NCBI RefSeq assembly: GCF_009363655.1
Contig: NZ_CP045393.1
Span: 434,001 to 498,000, forward strand
Origin: Roseovarius sp. THAF27
Lineage (GTDB): Bacteria; Pseudomonadota; Alphaproteobacteria; Rhodobacterales; Rhodobacteraceae
Reading direction: 5' to 3'
DNA: 64,000 nucleotides
Under the pieces are notes generated by a model that saw nothing but the letters and a program-made list of their open reading frames with translations, was not told the origin of the DNA and did no database searches. This document shows, in pieces, positions 41,157 through 49,106 of this stretch (the stretch's first letter is position 1; each line of letters begins with the position of its first letter). The position numbers and the translations under genes were made by a program.

Positions 41157-42520
41157 TGCTGCCCGACGGCATCAGGGCGATCACCGCGCCAGCGGAGATG
41201 GCCGCGTACCTGCGAGGCGTCCGCGGGGAGATCGGGACCAGCCCCGTGGTCCTGCTGCCGGAAAGGACGGAGGAGGTGGCGCAGTGCATGCGCCATCTTA
41301 AGACGACCGACACGCCTTTTGTCGCGCAGTCGGGCAACACTGGCCTGGTCGGTGCGTCGGTCCCCGATGACACCGGCACCCAGGCTGTTCTCAGCCTGTC
41401 GCGCCTGCGCGAGACCTTCGATCTGGACGTTGCCAACCGCTCGCTTCGGGTCAGCGCCGGCTTTCGACTGTCGGAGGTCAATGACCGCCTGGCGGAGCAT
41501 GGGCTGTTCTTTCCCATCGACCTCGGCTCGGACCCCATGATCGGGGGCATGGTGGCGACCAACACCGGCGGCGGGCGTTTCCTGCGCTACGGGGATGTGC
41601 GTCGCAATACGCTTGGGCTTACGGTGGTGTCGCAGGGCGAGGTGCTGCGGCTTGGCAGCCCTGTGCGCAAGGACAACACCGGCCCGGACTGGAAGCAGAT
41701 GCACATCGGAAGCTGCGGCTGGTTCGGCATCATTACCGAGGCGATCCTGAACGTCGAGCCTGTGGTCGCCGAACAGGCCACCGCTCTTGTCGTGCCGTCC
41801 TGCGATGCTGCGATGCTGACCTTGCTGCGCCATCTGGAACTGCGCGTCGGGCCTTTGTTGTCCGCATTCGAGTTCATGTCGCGTGCCGCAATGGTGCATA
41901 GCTTCGACCATGCGCCATCCCTGAAGAACCCGTTCGCCAGAGGCGAGATCCCGGAAACCGCCCTGCTAATCGAGCTGTCCCGCCCCACCAAGGCCCCCTG
42001 GGACACGCCGTTGGACGAGGTTCTAGAAGCCGTGCTGTCCGAAGCGTGGGACCTGCCCGAGGCGCCGTTGGAAGACGCACTGTTCGGCCGGCCCGAGGAA
42101 ATCTGGGCGCTCCGCCATGCGCTGTCGGAAGGGGTGAAAGCGGCAGGGCCGCTGATCGCCTTTGACCTTGGGTTCACTCGGGACAAGGTGATCGCTTTCC
42201 GAACCGAGATGACCCGCAAACTGGCCGAGGACTTTGCGATGATGGAGGTTTGCGATTTCGGCCACCTGGGCGACGGCGGTCTTCATTTCAACCTGGTGAA
42301 AACCGATGGTGCGGTGGACGGGGCCTTCGAACAAGAGCTGCGGGATTATGTTGTGGACCATGCCGTGACTGCGTTCGGCGGATCATTTAGCGCGGAGCAT
42401 GGGATCGGCCCGAAGAACATCAGGTACCTGGAAAGAGAAAGGCGTATCAGCGGGCTTGCGGAAGCGGATTTGGCATGTGGGGGATGGTCTGCACTACGGA
42501 CTGACGGCTTGCAAGCTTGA
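41153..42520 (+). CDS. FAD-linked D-2-hydroxyglutarate dehydrogenase-like protein
   Basis: The 455-aa protein has the PCMH FAD domain (QSGNTGLVGASVPDD, then IGGMVATNTGGGRFLRYGD) and the FAD-oxidase_C motifs GHLGDGGLHFN and FSAEHGIGPKN. As last gene of the operon it should oxidise the D-2-hydroxyglutarate made by HglS to 2-oxoglutarate. The final ~30 residues after GPKNIRYLERE look unlike the family (no LDP..ILNPG ending), so the 3' end may have been altered by a nearby rearrangement. Confidence 0.85.
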   Translation: MMLPDGIRAITAPAEMAAYLRGVRGEIGTSPVVLLPERTEEVAQCMRHLKTTDTPFVAQSGNTGLVGASVPDDTGTQAVLSLSRLRETFDLDVANRSLRVSAGFRLSEVNDRLAEHGLFFPIDLGSDPMIGGMVATNTGGGRFLRYGDVRRNTLGLTVVSQGEVLRLGSPVRKDNTGPDWKQMHIGSCGWFGIITEAILNVEPVVAEQATALVVPSCDAAMLTLLRHLELRVGPLLSAFEFMSRAAMVHSFDHAPSLKNPFARGEIPETALLIELSRPTKAPWDTPLDEVLEAVLSEAWDLPEAPLEDALFGRPEEIWALRHALSEGVKAAGPLIAFDLGFTRDKVIAFRTEMTRKLAEDFAMMEVCDFGHLGDGGLHFNLVKTDGAVDGAFEQELRDYVVDHAVTAFGGSFSAEHGIGPKNIRYLERERRISGLAEADLACGGWSALRTDGLQA

Positions 42521-42762
42521 GTCCCATAGGCGCTGACGTCAGACACGCGATGACGCAGATCGGACTCGATCCGACGGACCCGTTCCCGGACGGCTTCACC
42601 CTATCCGATACCTGGGGCGGATGACATGGCGGCGGAGCTGAAAGCACGTGACGGACAGTGGGCAGCCATGGCCACTGTCGTGTCGCGGCGCTGTTAAGAG
42701 GCGTTGTTTGCGGCATAGACTTACGGTCTGCAGGGCACAGGCAGCACGGCCTAAGTGATTTC

Positions 42763-43638
42763 CTAAACGTCCAAGACGGTAACGTTTTTGTCGTCTTTTC
42801 TGAAAAGAGCGTGGGAGCTTGGCTCGACAATCAGGCGGGACGGATCTCCGAGTAACCTGGCGTATTTCCCAAAGGCTCCTTGCGAGCTGACAAATGACTG
42901 GCAGCGGGACATGAGATACAAGTCCACGAAGCCCCGGTCTGAACCGTTGTTGTCAACAACGACGTAAGAGGTTTCAGGTCCCAGGCTTCTGCCGATATTC
43001 TGTTTCACCCAGTTCGGCTCGTCCGAGAAGAAATAGTACGTCGTATCTTCATGTCTGGCGTCAACTTCAGCGAGGGCTCTTTTGAAGTAATCCGGACCCA
43101 GGGCCTTGCCGTAGTGCTGATGATCATTCGAAAGATCCCCTCGACGAACATGGACACCGCACGTGTTGGGCTCTCGCTTGATCTGCTCCAGCAGTTCCAG
43201 GTCTTCATTCGAGAAGTAGGAAGCGTCGGGTGCAAAGCTTTCGGACAGAAGTTTCTGGTGTTTGACGACCAGCTTCCAGCGGTCATAGAAACCGCCGAGA
43301 TACGCGGGTGCCATGACTGTCGTTGGGTCCCCCGCCGTAAAGTTGTTCAATTTTTTCAGAATAGTTCTTTCGAACTTCGAAGCCTCAACAAGGTTCAGGG
43401 AGGGAAAAGCCTTTGGGAAATCGAGATTTCTCGGGAACCGGCCATTCAGGTCCATGCCGTTGGATGTGAACCATGAGTTGTCGAATTTAACGTCGTACCC
43501 TGAGCCAGCTAACTCGTGACCAAGCGCCCAAAAACCGATCTGGCTGGCCAGCCCGCCTTCATTGCGAATGACGACGAGGTTGTCTTCGGCAAATAACTTG
43601 CCTAGCGCGTTGAGCATGTGTCGGCGGATGGTTGTCAT
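42763..43638 (-). CDS. GT11 family (alpha-1,2-fucosyltransferase-like) glycosyltransferase
   Basis: The 291-aa protein has the GT11 order of motifs: RNEGGLASQIGFWALGHEL near the start, GVHVRRGDL in the middle, YYFFSDEPNWVKQNI, and DLYLMSRCQSFVSSQGAFGKY near the end. It would transfer fucose or a similar sugar from a GDP-sugar to a surface glycan. The ATG at 43638 is used; the frame is open to 43773 without a likely start. The gene is alone, with no polysaccharide cluster around it, and lies beside a region of altered gene ends, so transfer is likely. Confidence 0.82.
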   Translation of the reverse strand: MTTIRRHMLNALGKLFAEDNLVVIRNEGGLASQIGFWALGHELAGSGYDVKFDNSWFTSNGMDLNGRFPRNLDFPKAFPSLNLVEASKFERTILKKLNNFTAGDPTTVMAPAYLGGFYDRWKLVVKHQKLLSESFAPDASYFSNEDLELLEQIKREPNTCGVHVRRGDLSNDHQHYGKALGPDYFKRALAEVDARHEDTTYYFFSDEPNWVKQNIGRSLGPETSYVVVDNNGSDRGFVDLYLMSRCQSFVSSQGAFGKYARLLGDPSRLIVEPSSHALFRKDDKNVTVLDV

Positions 43639-43921
43639 GGAACTCTTGTTAATCCTCAGGTCCTGTAGTTTGAAGGGTTGTCCGGATATCCAGGACCTGG
43701 AAAGCGGACTGGTCAAATGGACGTCATGCACATCTCCAGTCAAGAGGTGGACCCGCGCCTTTCGCGATTGCATCGGCGCACCCCGGAATTCCCTGCGAGC
43801 AAACGTGGAGGCTCCCCCTTCGGTTAAAGGAACAGATGCCGCCCTTCCGCAGTTGGGTCTGGTGACGCCCCGGGCAGGAGGCCCGGGAAGACCGAAGACC
43901 CCAACACGCTTGAAAGCCCAT

Positions 43922-44839
43922 ATGTCTCACATCGTGATCCTGAACACCGACTCTGGAAAGGGCGACGCCAATCCGGATGCCGATACGATCGAGGAATTGT
44001 TCAAGTCGCGAGGGACGCCCGTCAAGATCGTGCCTGTGTCCAGCGGAGATGACCTTTCGGCGAAGGTGGCGCAGGTCATCGAAGAGTCCGGCGTCGAGTG
44101 CGTTGTGGCCGCGGGCGGCGACGGGACCATCTGTGCCGTGGCTGGCGCGCTCGCCGACAGCGGCATCGATCTTGGCGTGCTTCCGTTCGGAACGTTCAAC
44201 TATTTCGCACGGCGGTTCGGCATTCCCGAGGACGCGGAAGACGCCGTGGACGCGATTTGCCGTGGACGGGGGGAGAAGATAGATCTGGGCTGCGTCAACG
44301 GACGTGTCTTCATCAACAATGCGAGCATCGGCCTGTACCCGACGATCCTGAAGGAGCGAGAGAGCGTCTATCAGCGTTGGGGACGTTCGAGGCTGGCCGC
44401 GTACTGGTCGGTCCTTGTTGCGATGGTCACCGTTTACCGGCCCCTGACGATGCGCATCGAGGTCGACGGAGAGTTGCAAAGCGCGAAGGCTCCGACGTTG
44501 TTCGTTGCGATGAGTGCGTATCAGCTGGATGAATTCGAAATCGAGGGCGCGGACGCGGTCCGGGCCGGCAAGTTCGCGATTTTGCTGGCACCGGATGTCG
44601 GGCGGTTCATGCTTGTCTGGAAAGCCCTGCTTGTTGCGTTGCGCGATGTGCGCAAAGGCCGGGATTTCACCTTGCTTACAGGCGAACACGCAACCGTCGA
44701 GATCAGGCGGTCGGCGCGGGATGTCGCCCTGGACGGGGAAAGACACAGGATGAAGGCGCCGTTCAAGTTCAGCATTCTGAAGGACGCCATCACCGTCCGG
44801 GTCCCCGAGACTGCGAGCAAGCCGGATGCGGCTGAATGA
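43922..44839 (+). CDS. Diacylglycerol kinase-family lipid kinase
   Basis: The 305-aa protein has the DAGK catalytic domain: VIEESGVECVVAAGGDGTIC with the GGDGT nucleotide motif near residues 63-67, then LPFGTFNYFARRFGIP and INNASIGLYP. The C-terminal beta domain ends with ARDVALDGERHRMKAP, where DGE is the usual motif. It phosphorylates a membrane lipid such as diacylglycerol or sphingoid base. It overlaps the phosphoesterase gene by 4 bp. Confidence 0.88.
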   Translation: MSHIVILNTDSGKGDANPDADTIEELFKSRGTPVKIVPVSSGDDLSAKVAQVIEESGVECVVAAGGDGTICAVAGALADSGIDLGVLPFGTFNYFARRFGIPEDAEDAVDAICRGRGEKIDLGCVNGRVFINNASIGLYPTILKERESVYQRWGRSRLAAYWSVLVAMVTVYRPLTMRIEVDGELQSAKAPTLFVAMSAYQLDEFEIEGADAVRAGKFAILLAPDVGRFMLVWKALLVALRDVRKGRDFTLLTGEHATVEIRRSARDVALDGERHRMKAPFKFSILKDAITVRVPETASKPDAAE

Positions 44840-45645
44840 CACGACTCGTTCAGATCAGTGACCTGCATTTCGGTCGGGAGGATCCCGACCTGCTGGAGCC
44901 GCTTCGGACGGCGATAGGAGCAGCGGCCCCGGATCTGGTGGTCATGGCGGGCGATTTCGTCCAGCGCGCCCGGGCCTCGCAGTTCCGGCCGGCGGCTGAC
45001 TTCATGAACTCGCTCGGCCGTCCATGGCTGGGTGTGCCGGGCAACCACGACATCCCGCTGTATAATCTGCTATTGAGGGCCTGGGACCCCTTTCGACGGT
45101 ACAGGCGCTGGATTTGCCAAGAGCTTGCCCCCACGGTCGATCTTGGCGAAGTCAGGGTGGTGGGTCTGAACACGACGGACCCATGGGCGCATCAGCGGGG
45201 GCGTGTCGCGCGGGCCGATGTGGACAGAATTGGCGAGGCCATCTCCGCGCCTCGGGCCGGCCTGACCGTGATCGCGGCACACCATCCGTTTCACCATACC
45301 GAAGATATCGAGAAAGATCTGATGGTCGGCGCCTCGGACGCGCTGGAACACTGGGCGCGATGCGGGCCTCATATCATCATGTCGGGCCACCTGCACCAGT
45401 GGCTCGTGGAACCGTTCGTGCGCCGAAAGGGCGCGGACATGACCCTGCAATTGCACTGCGGCACCGGCCTGTCGACACGTCGGCGGGGCCATCCGAACGA
45501 TTTCGCGGTGCTGGACTGCAATGCCGACGATGTCACCATCACGAGAATGGTCGCCGAGGACGGCGAGTTTCAACGGGCGGCCCGCACGCGGTACGTGGTC
45601 GGGGACCATGGCTGGCAACGAGAGGGCGCGCAAATCGAGCGGTGA
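44836..45645 (+). CDS. Calcineurin-like metallophosphoesterase
   Basis: The 269-aa protein has the five metallophosphoesterase blocks: ISDLHFG, VMAGDFVQRA, GVPGNHDIP, AAHHPFHH and MSGHLHQW. Two divalent metals are expected in the site. It is cotranslated with the lipid kinase, so a phospholipid or nucleotide substrate in a linked step is plausible but not shown. Confidence 0.9.
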   Translation: MTRLVQISDLHFGREDPDLLEPLRTAIGAAAPDLVVMAGDFVQRARASQFRPAADFMNSLGRPWLGVPGNHDIPLYNLLLRAWDPFRRYRRWICQELAPTVDLGEVRVVGLNTTDPWAHQRGRVARADVDRIGEAISAPRAGLTVIAAHHPFHHTEDIEKDLMVGASDALEHWARCGPHIIMSGHLHQWLVEPFVRRKGADMTLQLHCGTGLSTRRRGHPNDFAVLDCNADDVTITRMVAEDGEFQRAARTRYVVGDHGWQREGAQIER

Positions 45646-45770
45646 TTGACGGACGTATGACTTCGGTTGGCATGCCGACGTGAAGGAGGATGGCACCGGC
45701 GCACATGACGAAGGCGCGCCTGTGGTTTTTTGGCACCGCGGTACGGTTATTTTTGAAGATATGGAGAGGC

Positions 45771-45792
45771 AGGGTGGGATTTCACCCACCCT
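45771..45792. repeat. Dispersed hairpin repeat (copy 1)
   Basis: AGGGTGGG (45771-45778) pairs with CCCACCCT (45785-45792) and is followed by ACG. A very similar GTAGGGTGGG-type hairpin lies at 56669-56687. Hairpins of this form are scattered through many Roseobacter-group genomes and may also terminate transcripts. Confidence 0.6.
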
Positions 45793-45832
45793 ACGAGTGC
45801 AGGCGCTTGCGTGAATTCGCGTTCCCTGACGG

Positions 45833-46537
45833 TCAGGCGGCCTGCCTTTTCCGATCCAGCGCGTCGAGCACCATCTGTGCGACCTTCTCGGCGGATTGCG
45901 GGTTCTGCCCGGTGATAAGGTTGCCGTCCCGGACGGCGAAAGGCTGGAAATCCGGAGCGCTGTGATGGTCGGCACCGAGAGCCTTGAGCCGCGACGCCAG
46001 AAGGAACGGCACGGCCTTGTGGAGACCCACGGCGCGTTCCTCGCTGTCGGTGAATGCGGCCACCTTGCGACCGGCGACAAACGGCGCGCCGTCGGGCCGC
46101 GTCGGTCCGGCGAGGGCGGCGGGACCGTGGCAGACAGCGGCGATGAGCTTGCCGTCGCGGTCGAACGTTTCGATCAGGCGGGCAAGGTCGGGGTTGTCGG
46201 GAAAGTCGAACATCGTTCCGTGCCCGCCGGGCAGGAAGACAGCGTCGAAATCTGACGGATCGAGGGAATCGAAGCGCGGTGTCCCGGCCACGGCAGACCG
46301 GGCTGCAGTGTCGTCCATGTAGCGCTGCACCGATGCTTCGCGGTCGTCTTCTTCGGCAAGGCTTCGGGCATCCACGGGTATTTCCCCGCCCGAAATGGAC
46401 GCGAGCGTGACGTTCGCGCCCGCGTCGCGGAACGCGTAGTAGGGCGTTGTCAGTTCTTCCAGCCAGAGGCCGGTGGGCTCGCCGTCACTCATGCGCCTGG
46501 CAGAGGTGGCGATGATGAGGATATTGGAGTGCGTCAT
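45833..46537 (-). CDS. DJ-1/PfpI-family protein (type 1 glutamine amidotransferase-like)
   Basis: The 234-aa protein has DAVFLPGGHGTMFDFPDNPDL and the nucleophile elbow AAVCHGPAAL with the conserved Cys, preceded by GLWLEELTTPYYAF, which places it in the Hsp31/YhbO-like group of glyoxalase or stress proteins. The start follows AAGGAGACGATC. It diverges from the class II aldolase gene across 228 bp. Confidence 0.9.
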   Translation of the reverse strand: MTHSNILIIATSARRMSDGEPTGLWLEELTTPYYAFRDAGANVTLASISGGEIPVDARSLAEEDDREASVQRYMDDTAARSAVAGTPRFDSLDPSDFDAVFLPGGHGTMFDFPDNPDLARLIETFDRDGKLIAAVCHGPAALAGPTRPDGAPFVAGRKVAAFTDSEERAVGLHKAVPFLLASRLKALGADHHSAPDFQPFAVRDGNLITGQNPQSAEKVAQMVLDALDRKRQAA

Positions 46538-46765
46538 GATCGTCTCCTTTTCAAAATCGACTGGTGACGCACCCGATTGCGTCGGGGCGCCTTCAGTGCG
46601 TTCATGTTTCTGCAGTTTGAACGCGCGAACGAGGAGGAGATTTCCATCGGAGCACGAATTCTTGAAGGACCGGGAGAAACGGGTCCCGACATCCGTGGAA
46701 ACGGGTTTGAAAATTCTGCTTCGTTGGCGCAGTCTGCAGCCCAGCCCCGGACAAGGAGATGTACC

Positions 46766-47530
46766 ATGCTTCAGACTGGACACCACGATACAGTGGCGAA
46801 CATCGCCCATTGGAAAGAGCGGGTGGAACTGGCGGCGGCGTTTCGCTGGACCGCGCGGCTGAACATGCACGAGGCCGTGGCGAACCATTTCAGCCTGTCG
46901 GTGAATGCGGACGGCACGCAGTTCCTGATGAATCCCAACCAGGTGCATTTCAGCCGGGTCAAGGCATCGGACCTGCTGTTGATCGACGCCAACGACCCAG
47001 AGACGCTGGAGCGCCCCGGTGCGCCGGACCCGACCGCATGGGGCCTGCATGGCGGGGTGCATCGGGCGTGCCCGCATCACCGTTGCCTGATGCATGTGCA
47101 TTCGATCCACGCCACGGTGCTGGCCAGCCTGGCCGACAGCCGCCTTCCACCGATCGACCAGAACTGCGCCACGTTCTTCAACCGCTACGTCATCGACAAC
47201 GGCTATGGAGGGCTTGCCTTCGAGGACGAGGGCGCACGCTGCGCGGCGATGCTGGGGGACCCGGCCAAGAAAGTGATGATCATGGGTAATCACGGCATCC
47301 TGGTGATGGGCGATACCGTCGCCGATTGCTTCAACCGCATGTACTACTTCGAGCGGGCCGCCGAGACCTATATCCGCGCGTTGCAGACGGGACAGCCGTT
47401 GCGGGTGCTGTCGGACGAGGTGGCCGAAAAGACCGCGCGCGAGATGGAAGACTATCCGGAGCAGGGCGACCGGCACCTGGCGGAACTGATGGCGATTCTC
47501 GACGCGGAAGGGTCGGATTACGCGGCGTGA
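46766..47530 (+). CDS. Class II aldolase/adducin-family protein
   Basis: The 254-aa protein starts at 46766 behind AAGGAGATGTACC. The Zn-binding pattern is seen: AVANHFSLSV near the start, HVHSIHATVLA (His pair) in the middle and GNHGILVMGDTV (third His) later. Family members cleave or isomerise sugar phosphates, or act as decarboxylases or demethylases. No sugar operon surrounds it, so the substrate is unknown. Confidence 0.88.
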   Translation: MLQTGHHDTVANIAHWKERVELAAAFRWTARLNMHEAVANHFSLSVNADGTQFLMNPNQVHFSRVKASDLLLIDANDPETLERPGAPDPTAWGLHGGVHRACPHHRCLMHVHSIHATVLASLADSRLPPIDQNCATFFNRYVIDNGYGGLAFEDEGARCAAMLGDPAKKVMIMGNHGILVMGDTVADCFNRMYYFERAAETYIRALQTGQPLRVLSDEVAEKTAREMEDYPEQGDRHLAELMAILDAEGSDYAA

Positions 47531-47540
47531 AGCGGGGTGG

Positions 47541-47592
47541 GCCAAATCTTTTACGGAAAAGATTTGGCAAAAGCTTTGATAAAGCTTTTGCC
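47541..47592. terminator. Two overlapping perfect hairpins between convergent genes
   Basis: The first hairpin pairs 47541-47552 with 47557-47568 (12 bp, loop ACGG). The second pairs 47566-47577 with 47581-47592 (12 bp, loop GAT). They share 47566-47568, so only one can form fully at a time. Each stem has an A/T-rich inner part, giving T-runs on both strands, and they lie between the aldolase stop and the yqgE stop. A bidirectional terminator is the simple reading. Confidence 0.75.
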
Positions 47593-47593
47593 G

Positions 47594-48220
47594 TCAGGCG
47601 CGGCCGGCTTCGGACGAGAGCGTAACGGAGCTGACGCCCAGTTTTTGCAGGGCGGATTCCCACTTGCTGCCGTCGGCGTGGGAGAAGACGATTTCCTTGT
47701 CGGCCTCGACCGTAAGCCAGGCGTTCTGGGACAATTCGCTTTCCAGCTGGCCGGGGCCCCAGCCGGCATAGCCCAAGGCCACGATGTTGCGTAGCGGGCC
47801 GCGGCCGAGCGCCAAGTCCTCCAATATGTCCATCGTCGCGGTCATGGCGAATTCGTCATTCACGTCGAGTGTGGAGATGGCCGAATGGTAGCCGTAATCA
47901 TGCAGCACGAAACCCCGGCCGTGTTCAACCGGGCCTCCGAAATGCACGGGCAGGTTGGTCATGTCGCGCCCCTGCGCGATGTCGAGTTGGTCCAGAAGGT
48001 CGCTGAGGCGCAGATCATCGGCGCGCTTGTTGACGATGAGGCCCATGGCGCCCTCGGGCGAATGGGCGCAGATGAACACCACCGACTGTGCGAAGCGGTC
48101 GTCGCCCATGGCGGGCATGGCGATCAGCAGTTTTCCGGTCAGGTCAATGTCGCTCAAGGCGGTCCCCGGTGGTTGGTTGCAGAACCCATGATGGGGGTGC
48201 GGGGCGCTCTGTGCAACCAT
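47594..48220 (-). CDS. YqgE/AlgH family protein
   Basis: The protein matches the UPF0301 family: LTGKLLIAMPAMGDDRF, FICAHSPEGAMGLIVNK, FGGPVEHGRGFVLHD and ALGYAGWGPGQLESEL. The molecular role of the family is unsettled. The start is uncertain. The ATG at 48220 gives 208 aa with a leader (HPHHGFCNQPPG) unlike the family, whereas a TTG at 48157 would give the usual N terminus SDIDLTGKLL. Confidence 0.88.
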   Translation of the reverse strand: MVAQSAPHPHHGFCNQPPGTALSDIDLTGKLLIAMPAMGDDRFAQSVVFICAHSPEGAMGLIVNKRADDLRLSDLLDQLDIAQGRDMTNLPVHFGGPVEHGRGFVLHDYGYHSAISTLDVNDEFAMTATMDILEDLALGRGPLRNIVALGYAGWGPGQLESELSQNAWLTVEADKEIVFSHADGSKWESALQKLGVSSVTLSSEAGRA

Positions 48221-48296
48221 CCCACCTTGAGAGTGGCGGGATTTCTCGCTTCAATGTGAATTGGCAAAGCCGGTGAAACCCGCCATGAGAGGCGTC

Positions 48297-49106
48297 ATGC
48301 GAAAGATCATGACCCTATTGAAAGCTGCTCTTCTGGCCATGTGCGCCGGATCCGTTTCGGCCCAGGATACCGCGGACATGGTGCGGGTCGAGGTGCTGCC
48401 GGGATGGCGGGCGGCGGATGGCAGCCACTACGCGGGCCTGCGGCTGGACCTTGCGCCGGGATGGAAAACCTATTGGCGCAGTCCGGGCGAGGCCGGGGTG
48501 CCGCCGCTTTTCAACTGGCAGGGGTCGCGCAACCTGTCAGGCGTCGACGTGATCTGGCCCGCGCCCAAGCCGGTGCCGCAATTCGGGTTCATGACGATCG
48601 GCTATGACCATGACGTGGTGGTGCCGCTGCGCATTCGCCCCAAGGCGGGCGGGCGCGACGTGCGTCTTGAGGGTCAGTTGGAGATCGGGGTGTGCAAGGA
48701 CATCTGCGTGCCGATCAGCGTGAACGTGGCGCAGGTGTTGCCAGGTGCCGCGAAAAAGCCGGATCCGGCCATCGTGGCAGCCCTGACCGAGCGGCCCTAT
48801 GGCGCCGAGGAGGCCGGCGTTCGAAGCGTGGCCTGCCGGCTGTCGCCCGTCGAGGGGGGCGTCGAGTTGATCGCGACGATCCGGATGCCGAAACTGGGCG
48901 TGTCGGAATACGCGGTGGTCGAGGCGGGTGATCCGAGGCTTTGGGTCTCTGCGCCCGAAACGACCCGCCAGGGGGAAACATTGGTAACGCGTGCAGTTCT
49001 GAGCCATGTCGACGGGCGGTCGTTTGCAGTCGACCGCCGGAGCCTGCGGTTTACGGTGCTGAGCCGGGGCAGCGCGGTGGATATTCAGGGCTGCTCGGCG
49101 GGCTGA
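48297..49106 (+). CDS. Secreted DsbD-alpha-like (protein-disulfide reductase domain) protein
   Basis: The 269-aa protein has a signal peptide (residues 1-22, ending SVSAQD) and an immunoglobulin-like DsbD N-terminal domain: PGWKTYWRSPGEAGVPPLFNW and the cysteine pair in EIGVCKDICVP. It lacks the transmembrane and thioredoxin parts of full DsbD, so it may receive or pass reducing equivalents in the periplasm, perhaps for thiol repair or metal delivery. The ATG at 48297 follows GAGAGG. Its 3' end overlaps the RND gene end by 22 bp. Confidence 0.82.
   Translation: MRKIMTLLKAALLAMCAGSVSAQDTADMVRVEVLPGWRAADGSHYAGLRLDLAPGWKTYWRSPGEAGVPPLFNWQGSRNLSGVDVIWPAPKPVPQFGFMTIGYDHDVVVPLRIRPKAGGRDVRLEGQLEIGVCKDICVPISVNVAQVLPGAAKKPDPAIVAALTERPYGAEEAGVRSVACRLSPVEGGVELIATIRMPKLGVSEYAVVEAGDPRLWVSAPETTRQGETLVTRAVLSHVDGRSFAVDRRSLRFTVLSRGSAVDIQGCSAG

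Noticed and set aside
42550-42624. Short frame MTQIGLDPTDPFPDGFTLSD... after the lysine operon
   Set aside because: It is 24 codons, has no good ribosome binding site and no recognisable family; at most a fragment.
45833-47545. 570-codon minus-strand frame over the PfpI and aldolase genes
   Set aside because: Only the part from 46537 down is the PfpI protein; the upstream part is antisense to the class II aldolase.
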